DNA of 64,000 bases from Adiantum capillus-veneris. Taxonomy: Eukaryota > Streptophyta > Polypodiopsida > Polypodiales > Pteridaceae. A program made the translations under genes and the position numbers. The notes below the pieces were generated by a model. The model was not told where the DNA came from and did no database searches. It saw only the letters and a list, made by a program, of their open reading frames with translations. The stretch's first letter is position 1, and each line of letters begins with the position of its first letter. The stretch lies in contig CM043963.1 in the NCBI GenBank assembly GCA_014529385.2, positions 111,316,912 through 111,380,911 of the forward strand, in the 5' to 3' direction. This document shows, in pieces, positions 47,600 through 58,567 of this stretch.

Positions 47600-48260
47600 T
47601 GTATGTTGCTAGCAAGAGAAGGCAAGCTCTGGGGACCAAGATGGAGAAGCTGCCAATGGATTCAATGGCGTCTTTTCAGTGGTGAACAAAGATCTAGAGC
47701 CAAAAGTGGTGTTCAATCACTCCTTAGGGAGAGCTATAGGAGTCAAGGTAAAATGGGGGGATCAACATATCACTATCATCAATATATATGGACCTTGTCT
47801 GGCGAAGGAAAGAGCCATGCTTTGGGAGCAATCGAAAGGCATCCATGTTGAAGGCGATTGGCTCCTTGTGGGAGATTTTGATATGGTAGAGAAGAGAAAG
47901 GACGGAACCGGGGCATCGAACATGTTGATTGGATCTGAAGATTAAAATGGCTAAGCCTCTGTGAGAAATGGGCACTGGTGGATATGTGGGAGGTAGGTCG
48001 ATGGAACATCATGCCTAGGTTCATGTACACCAACCTGCAATATGTCGATACGACATCTCGATTGGACAGTTGCAATTGCTCTCATCAAGCTGATTGGCTG
48101 CCCTCATGGCTTGAACTAAAGGTGTTAACTTCACTTTGTATGTTGGATCACCTACCACTAAGCATTAAATCGAAAAAAACCAAAGGACAAGATCATTGCC
48201 CCCAAGGGTCTAAAAAGTTACTCTCTACAAGGGTGAAGACCCACTCTTCAAACGCCTAGC
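47600..48260 (+). pseudogene. LINE endonuclease domain, broken
   Basis: This resembles the APE-type endonuclease of L1 elements: ITIINIYGP, then WLLVGDFDMV (GDFN motif with N changed to D), then after a frameshift CEKWALVDMWE, TTSRLDSC (SRLDRF-type) and LTSLCMLDHLPLSI (the SDH motif, here LDH). The N-terminal WN-x-RG part is missing. The domain would nick target DNA; changes at catalytic positions and frame breaks inactivate it. Confidence 0.75.
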
Positions 48261-48299
48261 ACTCAAAGCTTTGAGCAAGCTTCGAAAAGATGTGGATTC

Positions 48300-50600
48300 A
48301 AGTAGCCCTAGGACGTGGGATATTTTCGCCAAGAATATGAAAAAAGCAATAAAAAAATTGTTGGTCCTAGAAAGAAGAAATATCAGGAGGAGCATCGAAA
48401 ACATCTCGCTAACGACGTTGAGCTCATGACCACCAATAACTTAGAAAAAGGGTCTGCCTCAGAAGCCGAGCACAAAAGATGGCATGAAGCTAAAGTGGAC
48501 TTATCAGATTACCAACTTGAGGAGATGAGAAAGGCCAGAATCCTTTCCAAAGAAACCTTTCTCCAACCAGAGGAGGCCAACCATGCACATTTCTTCAAGG
48601 ACTTCAAAGTCGAAATAAATCGGGGCCTCGTCCACTCGCTTAGAGATGTGGATGATAGGGAGATTAAGGATCTGAATGAAATGACTCATCTTATGCTTAA
48701 CCACCTGAGACAGATCATAGGCCAGCCCGAGGTCCGCTCCCTTGAAATGAACGACGCCAAAGCTACTATTCTTGGAAGCATCAAAAGACCAATATCCCTC
48801 TCTGAAGCCAACCTCCTAGAGAAGGCATTCACTGAAGACGAATGCTATCTCCTTGCGCTACAAGCCTTGGGCAAAGAAAGGTCTTTTGGTTGTTGGGACG
48901 GATTGACTACTGAGCTCTTCAAAGAATTTTGGGACGATCTCAAGTCTCCTATCACACATATGGCTAACCGAGCCCTTATTGATGGAGTCATGGACTTAAG
49001 CATTAAAAGAGGCCTCATTAAGCATATCCCCAAACAAGTCTGCTGCTCCCAGCTGAAGCATTGGTGCCCCATAATGATGATGTCAATGACCTATAAAATT
49101 ATCACCAAAGTTATAGCCCTCGGGCTCTCCCCCCTCCTGGACCGAGTCCTTACTCCCCACCAACATGGATTTATAAAGAGAAGGTCAATTTATGATGACA
49201 TTCTGGCAACAATGGTCGGCATTGAATATGCTACTGTCACTAAGCAAAAGTGTATCATGTTGTAGCTGAATCTGGATAAAGCCTATGACAGTATCACATG
49301 GTCATTTATTGAAGATGTCATGAAGTCACTATCCTTTGGACCGCGGATGTGCTGGCTAGTCAGCACCCTTGGTGTTGGTAGCCAATCTTTAATGTTCTCC
49401 ATTGGATCCCTTCTTCTTGTAACATTACTTGAAGACAACACTACTAAAGGGGAGATTCAAGGCTTGACTCTGCCCAACAACGACCAACTTTTGGCAAAGC
49501 TTTTTGCAGATGACTCCCTACTTTTTCAGGTCACCAGGAAGGCTCTAGAAACTATGCAAACGTATGCTTTAGTATTGTGTCAAAATGTAGTATTGAAAAA
49601 TCAAGTTTGATCTCTCTCTTTGAGAACGACTCGTTTGATCCGTCAATATGGGCCGGGGAGATAGTATCTAAAGGGAAGATTTTTTGGCACCTACGAGCCC
49701 CTTTGGGGATGGATGCTACTCACAAGCAAAGATTCTTATGGGTTATGGAGAAGATTGGGAAGAAGATGTGAAGATGGGAGTACATGCTTCTCCCCTTTCC
49801 GAGTAGAGTGAAGGGAATCAACTCATTTATGCTCCCTTATATAGCCTTTATTGGTCCGTTGCTTAAGCTAGCCAAAAGCAACTGGAAAGTTTTTAAAACC
49901 AATGAAGAAATTTCTATGGAAGAACAAAATTAAAGACTCGACACCCTGGCAATGGGCTAAATGGGAGATAGTTTCAAGACCTATGGAGCAAAGTAGTCTT
50001 GGGATTCTTAACCCTAGCACCCATATAGAGGGCCATTCTGCCAAGTTTGTGTGGCACTCGCAAAGCAAGATCAGACTTGGGCTATTATGGCTAAATGAAC
50101 AAATCCAAACTGTGCTTGCAAGGTGACCATTGGAAAGGGATCGAGGTGCACGACAAGCTACTTGATCCTCAATGGGCCGTCTTGAAACTGGGGGGTATGA
50201 TAGGCGAGCTTTCTCGCTCGCAAATGCAAGAGAGCAACTGAATCCTTGGAATGGGGAGAGCTATCAAGGTATTTTCACAATTCGATAACTCATTGGTCCC
50301 CTTGGCTCTCTAAGGCTGGAAGCATCCTTCTGACCCCTTTTTGGAGGGATGTAGCCAGAAAGATTAATAACAAAGGCATTAGGCATATATGCAAATTTTG
50401 AGATTACAGCAATACTGGCTGGAAAGGAACGGACCGGATGGCCCTCCAATTTAACCTTAGTGGGACTAAAAGCGTACTGCTCAGTAGAGCCCTAGAACGG
50501 GTTAAGAGGTGGTGTCTGCCAAACTGTGAATCCACGTTCGAGTGGAAAGCATGATAGTGGCTCAAGAACAAACACTTCTTGAAACCGCAAACTAAGGAAG
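48300..50600 (+). pseudogene. LINE reverse transcriptase and C-terminal region, broken
   Basis: A long open frame (48315-49265) covers the linker and RT start: FGCWDGLTTELFKEFWDDL and LIKHIPK lead to LTPHQHGFIKRRSIYDDILA, then TAG and LNLDKAYDSI (motif A with Asp kept). The GLRQGDPLSP block is missing (a deletion near 49400), and the catalytic motif follows as LLAKLFADDSLLF (FADD intact) near 49500. Later frames (49577-50560) correspond to the RT thumb and the C-terminal region of plant L1 ORF2. No poly-A tail is visible; an LTR-like sequence begins at 50610. Confidence 0.85.
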
Positions 50601-50609
50601 TGTACCTCT

Positions 50610-50785
50610 TGTAAGGCCAAGGGCAAACCCAGAGGGGAGGGGGGGGGGGGGGGGGGGGGTCATCGACCTACTCCAAGGACCGAGTGCTAGGTGTGCACAG
50701 GGGTTTCTAAATACGATTGGCCAAAGAGCCTATATAAAGGGTATTAGGGTGGATGGAACCTCACGGCAGTTCCCTCAGTCTCACA
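50610..50785 (+). repeat. Short LTR followed by a primer-binding site
   Basis: The stretch begins TGTAAGGCCAAGG, contains a poly-G run (50639-50659) and a TATA box CTATATAAAGG (about 50731), and ends CTCACA one base before TGGTATCAGAGC at 50787-50798. This is the 5' end of an LTR element. No second copy or gag-pol is present in the window. The left boundary is chosen from the TG and is less certain than the right. Confidence 0.6.
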
Positions 50786-50786
50786 C

Positions 50787-50798
50787 TGGTATCAGAGC
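50787..50798 (+). other. Primer-binding site (initiator tRNA-Met)
   Basis: TGGTATCAGAGC lies next to the short LTR. The internal region after it consists mostly of CT tracts. Confidence 0.8.
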
Positions 50799-50846
50799 TC
50801 AGGGGAGGGGAGGAAGACTTTGCATGGCTCATGCAAAGTTGCATGA

Positions 50847-50847
<1 letters not shown>

Positions 50848-50880
<33 letters not shown>

Positions 50881-50943
50881 TCTCCTCGTCGGCTAGACCT
50901 TTAAGGCCTCTTGGGAGAGTTTCCTACGACATTAAAACTCTCT

Positions 50944-51019
<76 letters not shown>

Positions 51020-51497
51020 ACTTCATGGTGAGCACCCACCTGCAGGAAAAAGAGGTGCAATAGGGCAAGAACGGGCTGATGGAAGCAAGGCTTCCAAGCT
51101 CAAAATCAAGGAGCAAAGGCGGACTCGATAGAGGGACCACGTGGGAAGGTTCCCTTACACAGAGCCGAGGCGCTGTGGAAACGGTCTCTTGAGCAGGGAG
51201 GCTTGATGGGCGGATTTGCACCAAACTAGACAAGATTGGGCTTGGGAGGATCGGACAAGTAGACGGCAACAACTTTGAACACTGCCACATCCTTGTTGGG
51301 CACCTATGGTGGGAGCCACAAACTCCCCTCCTCTTTCCCATGCCAGCAGTGCTGCCCGGAGTTTTTATTTTGGAGCTTCTTTTCACATGTTGAGCGGCCA
51401 ACACCCTTTTAAAGTTTCGTTCTTTTTTTTTAAATTAGGGGGAAGGGAGAGTTCCCACGGATAGAAAACACCCCCCCCCCCCCCCCCCCCCCCCCCC
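50848..51497. repeat. (CT)n tracts and poly-C run
   Basis: (CT)n at about 50848-50885 and 50941-51017, and poly-C (27 C) at 51471-51497. Between the CT tracts lies a copy of the CTAGCCGAC / GTTTCCTACGAC / TTAAAAC border sequence that is also found, inverted, at 15313-15360. Confidence 0.9.
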
Positions 51498-52198
51498 ATT
51501 GCACTCGCCATGGGCAAGCGGGCGTTACTCTGCTGATAGGGATGGCAAAAGCGGGCCAAGGGCCGGATCAAATTAGATTTCTATAATTTCTCTAAAATTC
51601 CAGAGATTTCAAGCGATACAATTAATGAAGCTCATGCAAGGAAAACCCGTAGGATTTGACAAGCTTGCGATTTTTGATCTGAAATACTTCAAAGTAGTCG
51701 GAAGGAGTCAAGGTATACATGGCAATTTTTTCAGACTTTAGGCCATGGTAGGATTGACAAAAGCACTCAAAGCTCCAAAGCTTTGACAAGCATAAGATTT
51801 CATGAAAACGCAAGGCCAAAGCATGAATTCTGACTCTACAGCAAAAGCATCATGCAAAGAGGAGCAAGGCTCCATATATTGTTGTTGAAAGGAAATTTCT
51901 CTTTGAATCAGACCATATTGGCCCCAAGATAGGGAAGACTTCCCGGATCGAAGTTGGTTTCTATGACAATCCTCCACATTGAACAAGGTGAATTCTTTTA
52001 CTTTTTTGAGTTGATTACTCATAGATGATGCATATAGGCAAATTTGCCTAGTGTCAAGGAAAAGTTTAGGCACATGACTTGCGAGGCATAGGCCTTCGGC
52101 AAGGCTAGCATTTTGCATTTGAATTTTTACCAGGGCATGGCTCTTAGGCCTATTTTTTTGACCTAGAGGCAATAAACCACACGGTATGACCCAAGCCA
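51498..52198. other. No gene recognised
   Basis: A 184-codon minus-strand frame (51738-52292) runs into the LTR and has no motif; I regard it as fortuitous. The interval precedes the 5' LTR of the gypsy element. Confidence 0.5.
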
Positions 52199-52586
52199 TG
52201 ATGGCATGTTGGGTGCATCCGATAGCTCTAAAGTTCTCAGTAACTCCAAAGGCATATAAATAGGACCCATTACATTGTAATCGGGTTGGCATTTGTCGAC
52301 TGTACTTCTGCTTACCTTTTGACTCATAATCCTTAGTTCCAGAGCTGTTCTTGAGCTACATTATCTTCATCTGTAATCTTTCATCTGTAATCCTAAACAC
52401 AACAGTCCAGTGTACTTCAGACATACATACTTTGTACTCATTCTCTCTGAATCTGAATCTGAATATCATTCTCAATAGTTTAGTCTGTTTCTCATTTCAG
52501 TAGATGTATTCAAGTTCAGTTTCTATCTTCTTTTCCAATTCTACTGTCCGAACTAACACATCACCAGTAGCTGTAAACTTCTAACA
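52199..52586 (+). repeat. Gypsy 5' LTR
   Basis: From CAGTAACTCCAAAGGCATATA (about 52238) onward it matches 62812 onward closely (CATAATCCTTAGTTC, GAGCTGTTCTTGAGCTACAT, ACAACAGTCCAGTGTA). The TATA box TATAAATA is at about 52256. The U3 upstream of 52238 differs from the 3' LTR and is shorter, so the left end is approximate. It ends CTAACA before TGGAATCAGC, a weak primer-binding site. Confidence 0.75.
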
Positions 52587-52635
52587 CTGGAATCAGCTAT
52601 CTAAAGAGATCAACTCCAATTCCATTTTGGCAATC

Positions 52636-54297
52636 ATGGTGGCTAGAGCTGTTGCTCATTGACCAGAAAACTCATCTCCCAGTTTGAAGTTTTTCAGGTG
52701 CAATAATGGCACCAAAACCCAGGTATGGCTGGAAACCATCCTACCGCGTTGACTTGGCCCTGAGGAGTAAAAAAGAGACTCTGACCCCAAGCATGGGCTG
52801 GTGACTAACACCGAGGCTCAGGAGGAGCACAGTCATGCTGATGAGGTGCATGACTCACAACATTGTAGTCAGTCCATACGCAAAAGGGCAAAAAGGGAAG
52901 CACGCAAGGCTAATAGTTCTCGGTCCAGGCCGGGGGACGAGGGAGCCAAAGGCAGTAAAGGAAGTCTCCATACTTCCAGTAGACAAGCAGGGAGGACACA
53001 GAAACTGAGACGGAGGCAGATATTAATTGGGATGCAGATAAAGACAATTGTAAGAAAGCTCCAAAGAGGCGTCAAGATTCCAAGATGAGAAGAGGCCGAA
53101 ATGACACTGATTGGCATGATACACATCCTCGTTGATAATCTCTTTTCCTGTGTTCAAAGGGGGCAAGAAGGATGACCCATATGTTCACATCCAAGCCTTT
53201 GAGAAGTATGCTGAGCTGAAAAATATTGATGAGGATGACTGGGGTGAATACTTTTCACAAACGCTGAAGAAGGCAGCGAGGAAGTGGTACTACCATTACC
53301 CGGCTTGCCAGCTCAGATCCTATAATAAACTGCTTAAAGCTTTCAGACTGGAATATTCCGACAACAGAGGTGATGAGGATATTCTCTGTGAACTGGATAA
53401 GATTAAGCAGAGGAATTGTTAGTCAGAAGCTATGTTGAGAAAATCAAGGAGCTGACAAGGCAGCTGCAAGAACCACCATCGGAAAAGAGATTACGAGCAT
53501 GGTTCTTGAATGGCTTTCGCAACAAGAAGCTTAGGGAACAAGAGGTGCTAGCACTGACAAAGAAATTCAATGATTTGGTGCAGCAAGCCTTGAAGCTGGA
53601 ACAACAAGCTAAGAAGGAAAAGAGTCATAAGAAGAGGAGGTCCAGTAGTAGCAGTCCTTCTACTGACGACTCTGATTCAAGCGGAGCTTCCAGTAGTTTT
53701 GAGAGTAGATCCGATGAGAAGACCAAGGATAATCCTAAGAAGGGGTCTTGGTCTAGGAAGATTGAAGAGATGGCTAGGAAAATTGCTGAGATTAGTCAGA
53801 CCAGACAACCGGTGAGAAGAATGGAGACTTGATGTTCAAAATGTAAATCTAAGGACCATGTTTCCAATGAGTGCCCACAATGTACTTGTTGTAAAGCCTA
53901 TGGCCATCTATGGAATGACTGTGGCATTAGGATTCATCATTTCAAAAAGGGCAAAGGTTTGTTAGTGGTGGCATTTACCAATGCCGAACCAGTAAGAGTG
54001 GAAACTACCAATGCTTCTTAGGAGGAGAAACCAGGTGCCAGTGGTACTGGTACGAGGCGCGGAAGATACCAAGGGGGTACTGGCCGGGGCCGGGGGCATG
54101 GTAATTTCCAGAGCCGAAGCCTGAATTGCTATACTTGTGGAAAGTATGGGCATTTCGCAGCTCAATGTTCAGAAACACCTGTGACTGCGGCTACTGAGGT
54201 GAAGGTTCCAGAGCCAGTCCCGGTACGAGCAGCTACACGAAACAAAGGGGTAGTGATTGAGAAAATCCCAGAGAGAGGCATGGAAGGTCAAGGGTAA
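52636..54297 (+). pseudogene. Gypsy gag, broken
   Basis: The frame opens MVARAVAH and is broken early. A basic N-terminal part (52801-53088) is followed by a retrotransposon-gag capsid domain (53132-53832): DDPYVHIQAFEKYAELKNIDE, then WGEYFSQTLKKAARKWYYHYP and a helix rich in KKEKSHKKRR and Ser. Three zinc knuckles follow: CSKCKSKDHVSNEC, CTCCKAYGHLWNDC and CYTCGKYGHFAAQC (the third just after an RGRYQGGTGRGRG-type basic stretch). Three knuckles is more than the usual one or two. Frame breaks occur near 53105, 53420 and 54020. Confidence 0.85.
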
Positions 54298-54749
54298 AGA
54301 AAAGGTGGTTGATGAATGGCAGGAGCAGAGAGAACTAGTGGCAAAAATCACAGAGGATTTAGCCAAGAAGCTGCCAGAGCAGCCAGAGAGTTCTGAAGCA
54401 CGGGTCATTCAAAAGATACCAGCCCAATCTACTTAGACATATCAATCAAATCCTGGCATAGCTGAGACCACGTTGGCTACAATACAAGGGTTGATTGAAG
54501 AGTTGGGAGCTGATGGAGGAGCTGAAAGCACTAAAATGAAGGAATGGCATTGTGAAGATACTACCAGTTCTTCAAGCTCCAACAACAACTCTAATCATGA
54601 GAAAGAGGAAGTTCATATCAAAATCTATGATAGAATCTAGAAAGTCACTATGGAGTTGGAAGACATTAGAAGAACTTTGGCTGAAGCAGCAAAATTCATC
54701 AGACAGCGAAGGAAGGCTGAGGCGGAGACCATATCAGTTGACTTGACGG

Positions 54750-55066
54750 CTGTCAGAGATGATGAAGTGCCGCTAATTTAGGTGGATTACAAACTTTGAA
54801 AACATTGGGAACCACTTTTGAGTGTCATTTTGGATGGAGGAGCAGGAGTAAACATCATGGGAGTACATCTTCAACAGAGGATGGGCATTACAAACCTGAA
54901 GCCAACACCTTTCAAAGTGCGGATGACAGATCATAGAGTGGTGCAAGCTACTGGTATGATCAAGAGTATGCAGATACGAGTGGGCAAGGAGAAGTTCAAG
55001 GCCAGTTTTCTAGTTCTTGATGTGCAAGGAGCATATGGAATTCTACTAGGACGCCCATGGTTGTGA
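54750..55066 (+). pseudogene. Gypsy protease
   Basis: The retropepsin fold is visible: VILDGGAGVNIM is the active-site loop (DGG for DSG/DTG), then a hydrophobic body, then YGILLGRPWL, the conserved C-terminal block of gypsy proteases. The start is in a different frame from gag. It would process Gag-Pol. Confidence 0.85.
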
Positions 55067-55689
55067 ACGACACAGGCTGTTCACGACTATGCTAACCAAA
55101 CTCTGACTATACAAGGGGTCAGTGGGGAAAAATCTAGATTCAGACAAACAACACTAGAAGCTGGAGAAAGGAGCTGAGACCTAAGGAACTTTTCCATAAG
55201 TATAAGGTCAAGAATATTGAAAGGATGTTAGCAGCTCTAAGTATTTTTCCCTTAGCAAAAATTATCTCAATGCAGTTTTACTGAACAAGGAGTAGGCTGA
55301 CAAGCAGAAGAAGCAGTTTCCAGACCAGTTTACTAAACTCATTTCAGGAGAACGTTTAGTTCAGTTAACTGGAAGGCCAGAAGAATCAATCGAATCTAGC
55401 ACTCCAGATGAGCCAACACATTCTGGGGAGGACACGGTAAATCAGAATAGTGATTCGGAACTCAAAGGGCCGTCTTGGGATTACGCCGAAGAGTCAACCA
55501 AGAGAAAAGGCGACGGGCCTAACTGGTTACTCCCAAATGAACAAGAGATTGAGGAATGGAATCTAGGCTCTGAAGACAACCCTAGAATGATCAAGGTTAA
55601 TAAACATCTCAACCCTACAATGAAGGAGAAAGCACGCAGAATGTTCCAGCATTACAAAGATGTATTTGCCTAGGAACACACTGGTCTGA

Positions 55690-57055
55690 AAGGGGTGATT
55701 CCAAAGGTCTGCCAGCACAAAATACCATTGAAGCTAGATGCCAGACCAGTGCGACTGTAGCGGTACCGAATAAATCCCAATTATTCTAAGAAGGTCAAGG
55801 AAGAGATTGACAACCTTCTCAAAGTTGGGTTCATTACTGAAGTGGCCAGTAGCGATTGGTTGTTTCCTATTGTAGTTGTTCCCAAGAAGAATGGGAAGCT
55901 GAGAGTATGTGTAGATTATAGGAAACTCAACACTCAAACCATCAAGGATCCATTCCCATTGCCCTTCATAGATATGTTTCTTGATGAGATTGCAGGGTAT
56001 GAGATGTACAGTTTTATGGATGGATATAGTGGCTACAACCAATTACAAGTTGCTCCTGAGGATCGGGGGAAGACCACTTTTATTATGAAGTGGGGAGCAT
56101 TTATGTATCTGGTAATGCCATTTCGCCTATGCAATGCACCGGCCACTTTCTAGTGGTGCATGATAGAGATATTCAATGAGTTTCTTCATCGGTTCCTCAC
56201 CATATTCATGGACAATTTCATTGTATATTCAGACGAGGAACAACATTACTATTCCTGGAAATGGTTTTGAAGCGATGTCAGGAGAAGCGGATTTATCTGA
56301 ATCCATTCAAATTTGTTTTCCTAGTCTGGAAAGGATAGCTGGGACATGTGGTATCCCGCAATGGAATAGAAATGGCCAACGACAAGATCCAGTGCGTTCG
56401 GCAGACCAAGGCATCCAAGAATGCATCTGAGTTAAGTTCTTTCTTGGGATATATTAACTTTTATAGAAGATTTGTGCATAAACTTGCCTCCCAAGCTTTA
56501 CCACTGTATGAGCTCACAATGAAAACCAACAAGTTCAATTGGACTGCTGAATGTGAGGAAAGTTTCTAGAACTTAAAGAGGGCCATCATCAGTAAACCAG
56601 TCCTTTGGCAACCAAATTGGGATATTATCTTCCATGTACATGTGGATGCTTCGGGGTTGGCGATGGGAGCGATACTAGCCCAGCCAGATGAAAGGACTAA
56701 CTATCCTGTCTACTTTGCTAGTCGCAGATTCAGCCAGGGTGAATAAGGTTATACAACCACTGAACGAGAGGCTCTAGGGATGGTTTTTAGTGCTACAAAA
56801 TTCAGGCATTATTTGCTAGGCAAATTGTTTCATTTCTATGTGGATCATCAAGCCCTATTATTCTTGATTAATAAAGTCATTATTCAAGGCAGGCTAATAC
56901 AGTGGATGATGTTTCTTATGGAATTTGAATTTTGAAGTTTTCCATAAACCTGGCAAGAACCAATGTGGCGCTGATTTCCTCTCTAGGAGTACGGAGGGCT
57001 ATTCTGAAGCATCTATAAGAGACGAACCAGTGGATTCTGTATTATTTTAGCTGGA
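55690..57055 (+). pseudogene. Gypsy reverse transcriptase and RNase H, broken
   Basis: The RT has EIDNLLKVGFITEV, PIVVVPKKNGKLRVCVDYRKLN, FMDGYSGYNQ (motif A Asp), MPFRLCNAPATF, then FMDNFIVYSD near 56207, where the catalytic second Asp of the F/YxDD motif is Asn. After small indels the thumb reads FLGYINFYRRFV. RNase H follows with VHVDASGLAMGAILAQ, YTTTEREALGMVFS and FYVDHQALLFL. A TAG at about 56151, a stop at about 56569 and others interrupt the frame. Confidence 0.9.
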
Positions 57056-57099
57056 AGCGATAGAATCAGTAGATCCTGAATTATATTCAAAGTATATCA

Positions 57100-58363
57100 G
57101 TTTCTTTCTCAAGGTAGTTTCCCAGATGATTGGAAGCAAAACCAGAAGAAGGCTTTGATTATCAAAAGTTTAAAGTTTACCATCATTGGGGGCTCACTCT
57201 ACGGATTAGGTGTCGATGGGATTCTTCGCCGATGTGTGCCTATGAAGGGTAGAATACAAGTTATCTCAAAGGCGCATAATGGAGAATCTGGTGGACACTT
57301 TTCTACTGATATTACTTACAAGAAGATTCTGTAGGCTGGTTTGTGGTGGAAAACCTTGATATCGGATGTCAAATTTTTTTGCAAAACTTGTGACATGTGT
57401 CAAAGAATGGGTAGACCCACAGTTGCAGACATGACTCCCTTAACACCAGTTCAGCCACTGGGTGTTTTTATGAAATGAGTTCTGGATTTTATGGGACCAT
57501 TCAAGAAGGTTACCCCCAGGAAGAATAGGTATATAGTGATGGCTACCTGCTATGTAACCAAGTGGGTAGAAGCTAAGGCTAAAGCTAAGGCTCTTCCCGA
57601 CAACACAACCAAATGCACTCCAAGATTTTAATTTGAGAATATTGTTTGTCGCTATGGCTGTCCTGTGGAGATTGTGTCAGACCAAGGGACACACTCCATC
57701 AATGATACTATGGAGATCCTTATGCATATGATTTCAGTCAAGCATAAAAAATCCACACCTTATTATCCTAGATGCAATGGACAAGCCGAAAGTAGTAACA
57801 AGCCCATTAAGACTATTCTCACTAAGATTGTGCAGAAAAAGCCAGACCAGTGGGACTTGAAGCTTCAGACTGCTTTATGGGCATATCAGATAGCTTATAA
57901 GGTCACTACAGGATTACCACCATTCAGAATGGTGTATGGCACTGAAGCTGTTGTCCCTATGGAATTTGTTATTCCAAGTCTCAGAATGGCTGTAGAATAT
58001 GGGTTAGATTTTAATCACAATCTTAAGAAGCGAATGGAGGAGCTTACCCAGTTAGATGAACTGAGACAACGGGGTATGCTGGAACAAGAGATTGTTTAGC
58101 AAAGAAGGAAACACTGGCATAACCGAAGGATTAAGGTCCGAGAGTTTCAGAAAGGGGATCTTGTACTCCTATATCAGTCCAAATTGGGTCCTAAGAAGCC
58201 GAATCTAAAGATAGCCTGGGCAGGACCATTCAAAGTGGATTGTGTTTTCTCCAACGGCACGGTAAGATTGAAAGACCTATCAGGATTACTGCTGCCAGGG
58301 GTGTATAATGGAGCTAAAATCAAGCTCTATTATTCAAAAGCCAGAGAACCTTGCCAGGAATAG
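57100..58363 (+). pseudogene. Gypsy integrase, broken
   Basis: The zinc finger region is AHNGESGGHFS...CKTCDMCQRMGRP (HHCC type). Catalytic triad: Asp in VLDFMGPF, Asp in EIVSDQGTH (about 57677), Glu in RCNGQAESSNK (about 57785). Downstream are the TTGLPPFRMVYGTEAVVPMEF block and a C-terminal part (VREFQKGDLVLLYQSK..GPFKVD) resembling a GPY/F module. It ends at TAG 58361-58363. No chromodomain follows, unlike the element at 27-33 kb. TAA/TAG codons near 57334, 57478 and 57632 break the frame. Confidence 0.9.
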
Positions 58364-58567
58364 GGTACTGAGGATGTGGGTATTGAAGACCAAGAAATTC
58401 CAGAATCGGCTATCTTGGGTCTTTTTCATGTGCATCCAGTTCCAGAACTAGTTCCAGAGCCAGTTTCAGACTAGTACCAGCACGACCAAGCCAGGCTTAT
58501 ACCAGGACCAAAAAAGTGGGGACACCAATATCAATTTTTAGGGGACCAACGGTCAGATGGAATATCA

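Noticed and set aside
51738-52292. 184-codon minus-strand frame
   Set aside because: It overlaps the gypsy 5' LTR, has no motif or repeat copy, and composition does not support coding.
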